In this document: one piece after another, positions 1-8,990 of the stretch
How positions within the stretch are numbered: the first letter of the stretch is position 1
How the letters are laid out: each line of letters begins with the position of its first letter
Assembly (NCBI RefSeq): GCF_013423785.1
Contig: NZ_CP058952.1
Location: 1,825,665 to 1,889,664, forward strand
Reading direction: 5' to 3'
Origin: Chitinibacter fontanus
GTDB lineage: Bacteria > Pseudomonadota > Gammaproteobacteria > Burkholderiales > Chitinibacteraceae
DNA: 64,000 nucleotides
Notes under the pieces: model-generated
Seen by the model: the letters and a program-made list of their open reading frames with translations, nothing else
The model's database searches: none
What the model was told of the DNA's origin: nothing
Made by a program: the position numbers and the translations under genes

Positions 1-54
1 TTGCTATACCTGTGTCGGTATGAGCTGCAATTGCAGTACGAGTGATGGAAATTT

Positions 55-96
55 GGCAATACCCCAGCTGCACCGCTTGCCGCAGCTGGGTATGCC
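55..96 (-). terminator. 3' stem-loop after the cystatin-like gene
   Basis: An inverted repeat (arms 55-70 and 83-96) directly abuts the stop codon of the lipoprotein gene that ends at 97. The outer part is the GCAATACC octamer seen repeatedly in this window; the inner part is CAGCTG. No T-run follows on the minus strand, so it is a transcript-end hairpin candidate rather than a textbook intrinsic terminator. Bases 1-54 hold no recognisable gene. Confidence 0.5.
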
Positions 97-459
97 TTAA
101 TTGCACAGCGCGGGAAACGGGGTTTGGCTGGCAGCTTGGCTTAGCGTGAAATTACCCTGCAAATCATGCCATACAATGGCGTACCAGATTTCTCCATTGG
201 CCAGCTCGAACTTGATCGCGTAGTTGGTGCCAGCCACGACTTGCGTGCGTACTTCCAAAATTTGCTTTAGCTTGCTGCTGCTATTGAGTTGCTTGAGGAT
301 GAGTTCCATCGCTTGTTTGGCTTCAGGGCTAATCTGCTCCTGCAGGCGATAGCCTCCCGCTACGTTACTTGGCTGGCATGGACGATTCACCGTCGATGCC
401 GTCTGACTGCAGGCGGTGAATATTAAGCCAGTCATAATTGCACTCAGTGCTTTGTGCAT
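97..459 (-). CDS. Cystatin-like lipoprotein
   Basis: Small predicted lipoprotein of 120 aa. The ATG at 459 is chosen because it begins a short signal peptide with a lipobox-like end (FTAC, Cys about residue 17); a longer frame to 528 starts upstream without such a signal. The mature part carries QVVAG about two thirds along, matching the cystatin (I25) QxVxG inhibitory loop, and lies between a predicted helix and strand-rich sequence, as in the cystatin fold. Inferred role: envelope-anchored inhibitor of papain-like cysteine proteases. No protease partner is next to it; a patatin-like gene lies just upstream on the same strand. The motif is seen; the function is inference. Confidence 0.7.
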   Translation of the reverse strand: MHKALSAIMTGLIFTACSQTASTVNRPCQPSNVAGGYRLQEQISPEAKQAMELILKQLNSSSKLKQILEVRTQVVAGTNYAIKFELANGEIWYAIVWHDLQGNFTLSQAASQTPFPALCN

Positions 460-512
460 GATTGATATCCGTGATGGTTGAAAAACAAACCTAAGCGGCG
501 TGCCGCAGCGTA

Positions 513-1490
513 TTACCAGTGTTGGCAAGCATCGCGGTAGCCCGCCTCAATGCGTGCGGCGATGGATTTGGGCGAGAAATCCAGCGTGGTGCTTTGCTCT
601 TCGGGCATTTGATTAGTGATCACGGTGGGCGAGAGCAGCATACGTAGCCGCGCAATGTCTTTAAACCCATCAAGCTGGCGAATCGGTGAAGTGGCTGGCA
701 GGCTGTTATCCAAGGCAGAATATAGCTCGGCTAAACCATTGTAATCGGCCATGCGCTCCATATCGCCGAGCACTTTATTCGAGAAAATAATCTCCAGCAT
801 CCGGTCTTGGGTTTGGGTTAGGTTGCGTGGCACTTGGCCTTTGAGCGGGAATAAATTGACGATGACAAAGTGCGCATCACTGTCGGCTGGCAAGCCATTA
901 ATCATGGCGCCCAGCGGGGCGTTATCAAACAGGCCGCCATCCCAGTAATGTTTCCCATCAATTTGTACCGGCGGGAACATCGGTGGAATCGATAGTGATG
1001 CGATCACATGATCTATGGTGATGCGCTGGCCATCGCGATTGCTAAAAGTGGCGATTTCGCCGCTTTCGATTTGCACCGCCGACAGTTGCACAATGGTGGC
1101 CGAGTCGTTGAGTTTGTCAAAATCGACCAACTCGGTGATCAGCTCGCGCAGCGGGTCGGCCGAGTAGACCGAAGTCCATTGATTCATATTCCACACATCG
1201 GTGCGCAGCCGCGACATATGCGGGTTGCCAAATAGGGATAAATTTTGCTCAACGATCTGCGGTGCAAATGGAATATTCGGCACGGTGAGTTTTTGCCACA
1301 GCGTTTCCAGTGCCGGCAGCGGATCGGCGCTTTTACTGCCGACCAACACCGCAGTATTGACCGCACCAATTGATACCCCTGCTACCATCCTGACTGGAAG
1401 CAAACTCTGTTGCTGCATACGGCGCAATACCCCTAGTTCATACGCGCCTAGTGCGCCGCCACCTTGTAATAACAATGCGATATTATTCAT
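513..1490 (-). CDS. Patatin-like phospholipase
   Basis: A 325-aa protein with the patatin catalytic elements in order: glycine-rich oxyanion motif GGGALGAYELG near residue 10, nucleophile elbow GVSIG (Ser about residue 41), and catalytic Asp in DGGLFDNAP near residue 185. This is a Ser-Asp dyad lipid acyl hydrolase. No signal peptide is visible, so it is probably cytoplasmic or membrane-associated. The ATG at 1490 has an AAGGA ribosome-binding site about 6 nt upstream. The C-terminal third resembles the extension found in bacterial patatins of this size. Substrate is unknown. A 70-nt gap separates it from the upstream ChbG-like gene on the same strand, so the two may be cotranscribed. Confidence 0.9.
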   Translation of the reverse strand: MNNIALLLQGGGALGAYELGVLRRMQQQSLLPVRMVAGVSIGAVNTAVLVGSKSADPLPALETLWQKLTVPNIPFAPQIVEQNLSLFGNPHMSRLRTDVWNMNQWTSVYSADPLRELITELVDFDKLNDSATIVQLSAVQIESGEIATFSNRDGQRITIDHVIASLSIPPMFPPVQIDGKHYWDGGLFDNAPLGAMINGLPADSDAHFVIVNLFPLKGQVPRNLTQTQDRMLEIIFSNKVLGDMERMADYNGLAELYSALDNSLPATSPIRQLDGFKDIARLRMLLSPTVITNQMPEEQSTTLDFSPKSIAARIEAGYRDACQHW

Positions 1491-1560
1491 AACAATTCCT
1501 TTGGTGTAATGCCGCGCAGCTTAGCGAGGGGAGATGACAATTCATGTGCGCCGTGGCACC

Positions 1561-2463
1561 TTAGCGAGCCAGTGCTGCTATCGCTTTCATGCCTACCAGA
1601 TGAAAACCTTCTCGGGCAATCAGCTCACGCAGCCCAGCGCTGGCAAATAGTCGGCGGTCTGCAACGCGTGTTTGCCAATCGGGTGCAATTGCGCGTAATT
1701 CCTCGCTATCGTTAGCCGGGTGGCCAATCAGCGCATAAACACCCGGTGCCGCAAAGTAATATTTCAGCACCTGGCTCGCCCAAAGCAGCCGTTCTTCATC
1801 GCTAAGATATTGGCCAAAGGGCAAGACGGCCCAGGCATCAATTGGTTTGATGTGCTCTGCGTCGGCGGCAATTTGTGCTGCGGTGCGTTCGCTCAATGCT
1901 AAGGACATTTTGCTTTCATTGGCCAGCAATTGCGGGTCGCGGTAGTGCGGCACCAGCACCGGTAATTGATGCTCCTTGCTTAAACGGCACACATGGGCAA
2001 ACAGGTCTGGATGCAGCGCCGTCATCATGTGAGTATCAAGATGGCTGAGCGTCAGGCCCAGTTGTTGGGCGCGCTGTAATTGCGCCGCTAATTCTGCGTA
2101 GGCGAGCTCAAGCTGTGCGTTGCTATAGGTATCCGCTGCTAGCGGATAGAAATAGCCAGCTGCATCGCTTAACTGGGCAGGGGTATTTAGCCCGGTAATC
2201 GGGCCCCAGCGATAGCGGTTGCGCCATTCGCAATTTAAGGTCAGGTGTAGCCCCACATCTGCACTGTCACCTGCTGCTTGGATCGCTTCGACTGCGGCGG
2301 GAAACCATGGGCAGGGCGCCATTGCAGAGGCCGAGCTCATATTGCTAACGCCATGTAAATCACGCCAGGCACTGACGGTGGCTTCACACATACCGATATC
2401 GTCGGCATGCACAATCAATACCCGGTCGGTGGCGCTAAAGCCTAAACGTTCTTGTAGAGTCAT
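1561..2463 (-). CDS. ChbG/HpnK-family (YdjC-like) deacetylase
   Basis: A 300-aa protein of the YdjC/ChbG/HpnK family: metal-dependent carbohydrate deacetylases acting on N-acetyl sugars such as chitooligosaccharides or hopanoid-linked GlcNAc. Visible motifs are HADDIGMCE near residue 19 (metal-binding Asp pair), GLHLTLN near residue 72, and SHLDTHMM near residue 143 (metal and catalytic His). A tail after residue 200 corresponds to the family's barrel closure. ATG at 2463 is preceded by AGGGAAG at suitable distance. No chb transport or hopanoid genes are adjacent, so the substrate cannot be assigned. Confidence 0.88.
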   Translation of the reverse strand: MTLQERLGFSATDRVLIVHADDIGMCEATVSAWRDLHGVSNMSSASAMAPCPWFPAAVEAIQAAGDSADVGLHLTLNCEWRNRYRWGPITGLNTPAQLSDAAGYFYPLAADTYSNAQLELAYAELAAQLQRAQQLGLTLSHLDTHMMTALHPDLFAHVCRLSKEHQLPVLVPHYRDPQLLANESKMSLALSERTAAQIAADAEHIKPIDAWAVLPFGQYLSDEERLLWASQVLKYYFAAPGVYALIGHPANDSEELRAIAPDWQTRVADRRLFASAGLRELIAREGFHLVGMKAIAALAR

Positions 2464-2542
2464 GCTGAAAATCTTCCCTGTTTGGCGGAGAGTAGAATTT
2501 GAAACGGTGGCTAGGCTGATCCTGTCGCTGAAGTGCGAGGCC

Positions 2543-5113
2543 TTAAGCCCATTGTTTGAGCGCCCCGGCTAATGCTTCGGGTTGAATAGGTTTGACCAGA
2601 AAGTCATTCATTCCTGCGGCAAAACAGCGGGCTTTTTCATCGGCCAGTGCATTGGCGGTTAGCGCGACAATGGCAATATCCGTATTGCGCGGGTCGGCTT
2701 CGCCGGCACGGATGGCGCGCGTAGCTTCAATGCCATCCATTTCGGGCATCTGCAAATCCATAAAAACAATATCAAAATCGTTTCCAGCGAGCGCCGCAAG
2801 CGCGTGGCGGCCGTTATTGGCGGTATGGACGCGGCAGCCCAAGTTTTCCAGCATACGTACTGCTACGCGCTGATTCACCGGATTATCTTCGGCCAGTAGC
2901 ACTCGGTAACTACGCTCGGTATGCAGCGAGCTGGTGCTGGGTTTCTCTTGCTCGGCGGCGGGCCCCGCAATGCCCAATGGCAGTGTGAAAATAAATTCGG
3001 CGCCCTCGTCCGGAATGCTACGCACGCTAATTTCACCGCCCATTAAGCTGACCAATTGTTGGCAAATGGCCAAGCCCAAGCCGGTACCGCCGTAACGGCG
3101 GGAGGTCGAGTCATCCAGTTGATAAAAGCGGGTAAACAAATGCGGAATTTTGTCGGCAGGAATACCGATGCCGCTGTCTTGGACGCTCACTTGCAGCGTG
3201 ACCTGCTCCGCTTGCTGGGTTAGTACGCTGATCTGCAATGTAATGCCACCGCTATCAGTAAACTTCACGGCATTGCCAATCAGATTGAGCAGTACCTGCC
3301 GTAGTCGGCCGGGGTCACCGCGCAGGCGCGGCGGCACGTCGGGGGCGATATCGGCTCGGTAAAATAAGTCTTTTTCCCTGATCCGCAAGGCCATCATCGA
3401 GCCTAATTCATGCAAGATGGCTGCCAGCTCAAAATCAATACATTCCAGTGCAAGATGGCCCGCTTCGATCTTAGAAAAATCTAAAATATCGTTGATCACG
3501 CTAAGTAAGACATCGCCGCTGTAGCGTACGGTTTCGGCATATTCGCGCTGCTGCGGGCTGAGATCGGTATCGAGCAGCAGGCGCGTCATCCCCAGCACAC
3601 CATTGATGGGCGTGCGAATTTCATGGCTCATATTGGCCAGAAACAGGCTTTTGGATTGATTGGCCGCTTCGGCGGCTTGCTTGGCCTGCATAAGTTGCTG
3701 CTGGGCAATTTTATGCTCGGTAACATCGGTGGCAATGCCGTACCAGATGGTATCGCCTTCCGGCGTGCGTTCGGGTTTGGCGTGCCCTTCCACCCAAATC
3801 AACCCTTTGGTTGGGTGGTTAACGCGGTAGGCGGTATCCCAGTGCGTTAAGGTTTCCAGTGCTCGCATATAGCTGGTAACAACCCCGGCCATATCGTCGG
3901 GATGAACTGCCCCGAGCACTCTGGATGCATCATTTGCCACATCTTCGGCCCGCAAGCCATAAATGGCTTCAATGCCTGCGCTGGCGTATAAATAGCTGCT
4001 ACTACCATCCAGATTCATGCGGGTTTGAAAAATCAGGCCGGGGACTTCTTCACCGATTTTCTGGAACCGCTCGATCAGCGCATTACGCTCATTGCTGGTT
4101 TTTTCCCGCTCCAGCGCACCGCCAACCCAGCGGGCCAACAAGTGAATAAATTCAAAATCGACCGCATCAAAATCACGATTGTGTGGCTCGGGGGACGAAA
4201 AGCTGAGCGCACCATAGCGCTGACCTTCGACCCAGATCGTTACGCCCAGATAGGTTTCGAGACCAAAGCGGGCAAAGCATGGGTGCTGTGCCCATGGTGA
4301 CTCGCTCATTTTACGAATGGCCAGTACATCATCACTCGCCAAGGTAATGCTGCTATAGGTTTGCTCTAGATCGTACAGGGCGTTTTCCTGCAGCTCCTGA
4401 TTCGGTGAGTATTGCACAGCGATTCGGTGCTGATCACCAATAATTTCACCGATAGCACCAAATGGCATTTCCAGATACTGGCAGGCTAGCCACAAGGCTT
4501 CGATCAGCAGCTCGTGCTCTTGTTGGTGTGCTAGCGCGTTAATCTGATTCAAGGTTCGTAATGCCGCTTGCTGCCGATCATGGGCAGTATCAATCGCTTG
4601 GCGCACGATGCAGCGGCGCTGGAATAAAATCAATTGGGCGATAGTTTGCAATAACGGCTGTAATTCTTGGCGATGTATTGCATCTAAAGCCTTTTCTGCG
4701 CTGGCAAGCAGGGCGATACCCCTTACTTTGCCTTTGTGTTCCAAGGCCAGAATTGTAGTATGTAAGGGGGTTGCTGCACTGCCTGAATCCGTCGTTGGAC
4801 TATTGATCAGAACATGCTCTTGGGCCAGCGATGGCAGTGTCAGGTAATGCTGCTGCTTCAGGGTTTTCCATTGTTCTGCGGTTAGCTTGATGCCTGACGT
4901 TGCAGTGCCCTTGAGTGAGCCTTCAGGCCGATGCGTTGCCAGTATTTGCAAAGCACCGCTATTGGCTTCGCTGATTTCGGCCAGTATGCCTGTTTGGCTA
5001 TCGCTAAGTAGTATCAGATCATGCAAAGCTTGCGCCCACACCGAGCTATCCAGCATTTCGCTTAAAAAGGCGGCTTGAGCTCTGAGCAGAGCGGGCACGA
5101 CGTCCAACGGCAT
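2543..5113 (-). CDS. Hybrid sensor histidine kinase/response regulator (GAF-GAF-PAS-HisKA-HATPase-REC)
   Basis: An 856-aa soluble hybrid kinase with no membrane segments. Order: GAF-like region (about 30-170), second GAF (about 195-335), PAS (about 345-465), HisKA with the phospho-His in SHEIRTP (about 500), HATPase_c with N-box [10 protein letters not shown]1 DSGIGIP and G2 GTGLGLA (about 600-720), and a C-terminal receiver with phospho-Asp in [11 protein letters not shown] (about 785). It should sense a cytoplasmic signal and phosphorylate its own receiver; no HPt or output regulator is adjacent, so downstream partners are unknown. ATG at 5113 has AAGG upstream. The 148-nt gap to the next gene probably holds its promoter. 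Confidence 0.92.
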   Translation of the reverse strand: MPLDVVPALLRAQAAFLSEMLDSSVWAQALHDLILLSDSQTGILAEISEANSGALQILATHRPEGSLKGTATSGIKLTAEQWKTLKQQHYLTLPSLAQEHVLINSPTTDSGSAATPLHTTILALEHKGKVRGIALLASAEKALDAIHRQELQPLLQTIAQLILFQRRCIVRQAIDTAHDRQQAALRTLNQINALAHQQEHELLIEALWLACQYLEMPFGAIGEIIGDQHRIAVQYSPNQELQENALYDLEQTYSSITLASDDVLAIRKMSESPWAQHPCFARFGLETYLGVTIWVEGQRYGALSFSSPEPHNRDFDAVDFEFIHLLARWVGGALEREKTSNERNALIERFQKIGEEVPGLIFQTRMNLDGSSSYLYASAGIEAIYGLRAEDVANDASRVLGAVHPDDMAGVVTSYMRALETLTHWDTAYRVNHPTKGLIWVEGHAKPERTPEGDTIWYGIATDVTEHKIAQQQLMQAKQAAEAANQSKSLFLANMSHEIRTPINGVLGMTRLLLDTDLSPQQREYAETVRYSGDVLLSVINDILDFSKIEAGHLALECIDFELAAILHELGSMMALRIREKDLFYRADIAPDVPPRLRGDPGRLRQVLLNLIGNAVKFTDSGGITLQISVLTQQAEQVTLQVSVQDSGIGIPADKIPHLFTRFYQLDDSTSRRYGGTGLGLAICQQLVSLMGGEISVRSIPDEGAEFIFTLPLGIAGPAAEQEKPSTSSLHTERSYRVLLAEDNPVNQRVAVRMLENLGCRVHTANNGRHALAALAGNDFDIVFMDLQMPEMDGIEATRAIRAGEADPRNTDIAIVALTANALADEKARCFAAGMNDFLVKPIQPEALAGALKQWA

Positions 5114-5261
5114 TTACTAACCTTATTTGTTTGCAATTTCCTGAGCTGCTTCAGGATAGTCGAATATGTAAGTGGGGTGAAGTAATAAAGTCGTCAGTCT
5201 AATTATTTATTTGTCCTATTTAATGTCAGGCAAGCCGATAATAATCGACTCATAGCTGAGC

Positions 5262-5999
5262 TTACTGAATGGATGTCGCTATCTTTTTGAGCTGGCGCAG
5301 AATATCCGGTTTAGTGCTGCTGTTGATCGCAATATACAGATTGCTATCTAGCTCAGGTAAAGGGTAAGCAATGCGAACACGGGTTGGTTTTTCATTGAGT
5401 TGCGTCAGCTTTGCCTTGATACCCACTTCGCTCAGAATCGCTAAATCACAACGTCCGGCGATGAATTTCTTCAGATTGGTGCTGGAGTCTGGGGCCAGAT
5501 CGATGGCAGGAAAGCCGTTCTGTTGCAAAAATTCAGCGCGATAATCTCCTCGTACGGCACAGACACGGTAGCGTTTGGCGGCATACAGATTATTCACTTG
5601 TATGTCGTTGCGCTCATTGAGTCGGTAAAAATTCACATTGGTATCGTAGAGGCGATACAAAAATGTCAGCTTTGCTTCGCGCTCGGGGGTTTTAGCGATG
5701 GGGTAGATCAGCACATTGGGTTGGCTCATGGCTTCTTTGTAAGCACGCACCCAAGGCTGAATCTTGATCTGTTGCGCAGGAAATTGAATGGCTTGTAAAA
5801 AACGTGCCAGCCGGGGTTGAGTGAGCCCGCCGATTTTGCCTTGCTCGTCTACGCTGACATAGGGTGGATCATGCTCGGTATAAATGGTGAGCTGATCAGC
5901 TATTGCCGCGTGGGCACTAGTTGGCGCAGCCAGCCAGCTCATTGTGATCGCGCAGAGGGCGTTGCAATAAGCGCTCTGCAGAAAACCCTGACATGGCAT
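5262..5999 (-). CDS. Orphan amino-acid-type periplasmic solute-binding protein (SBP_bac_3)
   Basis: A 245-aa predicted periplasmic binding protein. The ATG at 5999 is preferred over a TTG at 6011 because GGGGA lies 6 nt upstream of it. The N-terminus has a hydrophobic stretch ending AHAA, a signal peptidase I-like site. The mature part starts LTIYTEHDPPY, typical of family 3 binding domains, and continues with GRCDLAILSE near residue 180. No permease or ATPase gene is adjacent. It sits divergent to lysP, but the family does not feed APC permeases, so any functional link is speculative. A TTCAGCTGAA palindrome lies just upstream at 6014-6023. Confidence 0.8.
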   Translation of the reverse strand: MPCQGFLQSAYCNALCAITMSWLAAPTSAHAAIADQLTIYTEHDPPYVSVDEQGKIGGLTQPRLARFLQAIQFPAQQIKIQPWVRAYKEAMSQPNVLIYPIAKTPEREAKLTFLYRLYDTNVNFYRLNERNDIQVNNLYAAKRYRVCAVRGDYRAEFLQQNGFPAIDLAPDSSTNLKKFIAGRCDLAILSEVGIKAKLTQLNEKPTRVRIAYPLPELDSNLYIAINSSTKPDILRQLKKIATSIQ

Positions 6000-6181
6000 G
6001 CTGATCCCCAAAAATTCAGCTGAATCAATTAACTAGAGCTAGCTTATGTTTGGCTTGCAATATAGTTAGCCGATGGATGATTTACAAGCGCAGCTAGGGG
6101 ATAGCCACAAACGACAGTTTTTGCCTTTTCAGGCATCATGACTGATCATTTTTTAATCAGATCGCTGGATGTAGCAAAACG

Positions 6182-7663
6182 ATGAGTACAACTTCTCCTC
6201 CGAATACTTTGCGGCGCAATTTAAAAGCGCGCCATCTTTCCATGATTGCGATTGGTGGTTCGATCGGTACTGGGCTGTTTGTCGCCTCGGGCGCGACCAT
6301 TGCCCAGGCGGGGCCGGGCGGTGCAATGGCAGGGTATTTGCTGATTGGTTTGATGGTGTATTTCTTGATGACCAGTCTGGGTGAGCTGGCAGCATATATG
6401 CCGGTCTCTGGCTCGTTTGCCACCTATGGCGCGCGCTTTGTTGACCCTGGCTTTGGTTTTGCGCTGGGTTGGAACTATTGGTACAACTGGGCGGTGACGA
6501 TTGCCGTTGAATTGGTGGCGGCGCAATTGATTATGGCGTTCTGGTTTCCGGATGTGCCCGGCATTTATTGGAGTGCAGGTTTTCTGGCGGTGATGTTCGC
6601 ACTCAATTACATTTCGGTGCGTGGCTTTGGCGAGGCTGAGTTTTGGTGCTCACTGATCAAAGTGGTGACGGTGATTGTGTTTATTGTCACCGGCCTACTG
6701 ATGGTGGCTGGCATCATGCACGGTGGTGAACAAGCGGGCTGGCATAACTTCACTACTGGTGATGCACCATTTGTGGGTGGTTTGCCCGCCATGATTGGTG
6801 TGATGATGGTGGCCGGTTTTTCTTTTCAAGGCACTGAGCTGATCGGTGTGGCTGCGGGCGAAGCGGAAAACCCGCACCGCGCGATTCCCCGTGCGATTCG
6901 CCAAGTGTTTTGGCGTATCCTGCTGTTTTATGTGATCGCTATTTTCCTGATTGGTATGTTGATTCCCTATACCGATCCGCATCTGTTGAAGAACGATATT
7001 GCCGATATTGGCGTCAGCCCGTTTACCTTGGTATTCCAAAATGCGGGTTTAGCATTTGCGGCCGCATTGATGAATGCCGTGATTTTGACGGCGATTATTT
7101 CGGCCGGTAACTCGGGGATGTACGCGTCAACGCGGATGCTTTACACCTTGGCTGCGCAGGGTTTGGCGCCCAAAGTATTTGCTAAGTTGGCGGATAACGG
7201 CGTGCCGCGTAATGCGCTGTACGCGACGACAGCAGTCGGAATGTTGTGCTTTTTAACCGCCTTGGGTGAAGATAAAACGGTGTATTTGTGGCTGCTGAAT
7301 ATGTCGGGGATGACCGGCTTTATCGCCTGGCTAGGGATCGCAATCAGCCACTACCGATTCCGCCAAGGCTTTTTGGCACAAGGGCATTCATTGGAAGAAT
7401 TGCCGTACCAATCGCCGTTTTTCCCGTACGGGCCATTGTTTGCCTTTGCCTTGTGTTTGCTGGTGATGCTGGGGCAGAACTATCAGGCATTTATGGCTGG
7501 AAATATTGATTGGATCGGCGTTATTGCCACCTATATCGGTATTCCAATGTTCTTTGCCATCTGGTTTGGTTATCGTTGGAAATACAAAACTCGTTTTGTG
7601 AAAAACCATGAAATGAGCTTTGCAGATGCCAATGAGGCACCGGTGCATAGTGAGAAACGGTGA
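6182..7663 (+). CDS. lysP: Lysine-specific APC permease LysP
   Basis: A 493-aa inner-membrane protein with about 12 transmembrane helices, recognisably close to Escherichia coli LysP over its whole length. Shared blocks include LKARHLSMIAIGGSIGTGLF at the start (TM1 unwound glycine region), FMTSLGELAAYMPVSGSF-type TM2/TM3 sequence, FSFQGTELIG near residue 220, NSGMYASTRMLYTLA near residue 310 and GMTGFIAWLGIAISHYRFR near residue 385. LysP is a proton-coupled lysine importer and in E. coli also a co-sensor with CadC; no cad genes are seen here. A 182-nt divergent region separates it from the solute-binding protein gene. A strong bidirectional terminator follows. Confidence 0.93.
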   Translation: MSTTSPPNTLRRNLKARHLSMIAIGGSIGTGLFVASGATIAQAGPGGAMAGYLLIGLMVYFLMTSLGELAAYMPVSGSFATYGARFVDPGFGFALGWNYWYNWAVTIAVELVAAQLIMAFWFPDVPGIYWSAGFLAVMFALNYISVRGFGEAEFWCSLIKVVTVIVFIVTGLLMVAGIMHGGEQAGWHNFTTGDAPFVGGLPAMIGVMMVAGFSFQGTELIGVAAGEAENPHRAIPRAIRQVFWRILLFYVIAIFLIGMLIPYTDPHLLKNDIADIGVSPFTLVFQNAGLAFAAALMNAVILTAIISAGNSGMYASTRMLYTLAAQGLAPKVFAKLADNGVPRNALYATTAVGMLCFLTALGEDKTVYLWLLNMSGMTGFIAWLGIAISHYRFRQGFLAQGHSLEELPYQSPFFPYGPLFAFALCLLVMLGQNYQAFMAGNIDWIGVIATYIGIPMFFAIWFGYRWKYKTRFVKNHEMSFADANEAPVHSEKR

Positions 7664-7717
7664 TGGAGTATTGGCTTGTAGGCTAATTTTAAATTGGCTT
7701 ATATGGCAATACCCATA

Positions 7718-7746
7718 AAAAGACCCCGCATGGCGGGGTTTTTTTA
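7718..7746. terminator. Bidirectional intrinsic terminator between lysP and the SMR gene
   Basis: Stem CCCCGC (7724-7729) pairs with GCGGGG (7733-7738) over a 3-nt loop, with an A-run before and seven T after. It can end lysP on the plus strand and the SMR gene on the minus strand. A GCAATACC octamer lies just ahead at 7706-7713. Confidence 0.9.
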
Positions 7747-7773
7747 TGTCATCGCGGCTCACAAATGGGGTGA

Positions 7774-8103
7774 TTAGTGCCCCGCTGATTGGGAAAACAA
7801 ATTAATCACCAGTACACCGCTGATAATCAGTGCAATGCCCAGCAGCGCAGGCCAATCAAGTTGCTGGCGATAAAAAAACCACCCCACCATACTGACCAAG
7901 ACAATTCCTGCTCCTGACCATAAGGCATAGGCAATCCCGAGCGGAATACTGCGCAAGGTGAGTGATAAGAAATAAAATGCGGTGCCATAGCCCGCCACGA
8001 CCAGCAGCGAGGGAAGCAAACGACTAAACCCTGCCGTGGCTTTGAGCGCCGAAGTCGCGATGACTTCGGCAATAATGGCAATTGCCAGATACAGCCAGTT
8101 CAT
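7774..8103 (-). CDS. Small multidrug resistance (SMR) efflux protein, EmrE-like
   Basis: A 109-aa four-helix inner-membrane protein matching EmrE in length and motifs. The essential membrane Glu is at residue 13 (AIIAEVIAT), corresponding to EmrE Glu14. IPLGIAYALWSGAGIVL covers TM3 with the GxG packing motif, and TM4 ends GVLVINLFS. It works as an antiparallel dimer exchanging protons for cationic drugs. ALWSG marks the Qac/EmrE branch more than the Gdx guanidinium-exporter branch, but substrate calls from sequence alone are uncertain. It lies 37 nt downstream of the SIS-domain gene on the same strand, so cotranscription is likely. Confidence 0.9.
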   Translation of the reverse strand: MNWLYLAIAIIAEVIATSALKATAGFSRLLPSLLVVAGYGTAFYFLSLTLRSIPLGIAYALWSGAGIVLVSMVGWFFYRQQLDWPALLGIALIISGVLVINLFSQSAGH

Positions 8104-8140
8104 ACCGATATTCCAAATTGAGGCCAGTTAAGCGCGCTGC

Positions 8141-8881
8141 TTATAAGCGCTTTATACGCTGATGCATGGCTTGCCAATGTGCGGCATTGCGAGCCTCACC
8201 TTCATCGCCATTCGCGCTTTGCCAGACCGGGGCTTCGATGCCTCGGGCGGCGAGCTCGGCCACGGTAGCGGCAGCCACGGCTTGCAGTAAGGCACTGCCG
8301 ACGGCGGTGGATGAGGCCGACACTTTAACCGGACAACCGGGTACTGCCACCAGCGCATCACCATCAACGCCGTAATTATCGAGCACCAAATCGGCCACTT
8401 CAAACAAGCGTTGCCCGCTGCTATGCCGTGAGCTAATGCTTTGGGAAAAACTCAGCGAGGTCAGGGCAATGACGGTGGCACCTTGTGCTTTCGCCGCCAG
8501 TGCCATTTCAATCGGTACTGCATTGCGGCCCGAGTTGGAAATAACGATGAGGGTATCCCCTGCCCGAACTGGCTCGTCCTGCAATAGTTGGGCCGCATAG
8601 CCAGGCACACGTTCTAGCCAGGTTGAGCGGCGTGCCGCTTGCATCACAGAGAGTGGTAAGTCGAGGATGGCATTGACGGGCACTAAGCCACCAGCGCGGT
8701 AGAACAACTCGGCGGCCAATAGCTGCGAGTGGCCGCTGCCAAAGACATGCAGCAAGCCACCGGCCTGCAAGGTATCGGCAATATGCACCGCTGCTTGGTT
8801 GAGTTGGGGGAGTTGTTCGTCGTGTACGCGCGTGATCAGCGCAATGACTTTATGCAAATAATCGGCAGCGTATTGGCTCAT
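8141..8881 (-). CDS. SIS-domain sugar-phosphate protein (UPF0309 type)
   Basis: A 246-aa SIS-fold protein. The phosphosugar site is visible as VFGSGHSQLLA near residue 45 and VISNSGRN near residue 113, followed by TVIALTSLSFS near residue 135. The full-length pattern, including VLDNYGVDGDA and SSTAVGSALLQA, matches the UPF0309 'sugar isomerase domain-containing' proteins, which often accompany PTS or amino-sugar genes. Inferred role: binding or isomerising a phosphorylated amino sugar in the cytoplasm. ATG at 8881 has AAGGAAAAG upstream. The neighbouring SMR pump gives no metabolic clue. Confidence 0.85.
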   Translation of the reverse strand: MSQYAADYLHKVIALITRVHDEQLPQLNQAAVHIADTLQAGGLLHVFGSGHSQLLAAELFYRAGGLVPVNAILDLPLSVMQAARRSTWLERVPGYAAQLLQDEPVRAGDTLIVISNSGRNAVPIEMALAAKAQGATVIALTSLSFSQSISSRHSSGQRLFEVADLVLDNYGVDGDALVAVPGCPVKVSASSTAVGSALLQAVAAATVAELAARGIEAPVWQSANGDEGEARNAAHWQAMHQRIKRL

Positions 8882-8931
8882 CTCGGCTTTTCCTTACGAC
8901 AAAGAATCACCTTAAAACGCACTGCCGTTGT

Positions 8932-8984
8932 GGGGAATAATCTGATTCCCCAATACCTTGCCGCATTGTTGCGGCAAGGTATTG
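8932..8984. repeat. Two nested stem-loops after the chemoreceptor gene
   Basis: A 14-bp perfect stem (8951-8964 with 8971-8984, 6-nt loop) contains CAATACC/GGTATTG at its base and lies 6 nt beyond the chemoreceptor stop codon. A second 7-bp stem, GGGGAAT/ATTCCCC (8932-8938 with 8945-8951), shares its last base with the first, so the two are mutually adjacent or exclusive. There is no T-run. It probably ends or stabilises the chemoreceptor transcript. Confidence 0.6.
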
Positions 8985-8990
8985 GGCCGC

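Noticed and set aside
396..407. ATGCCGTCTGAC, 11 of 12 bases of the Neisseria DNA uptake sequence
   Set aside because: It is a single copy inside a coding region; I saw no other copies, so chance is the better explanation.
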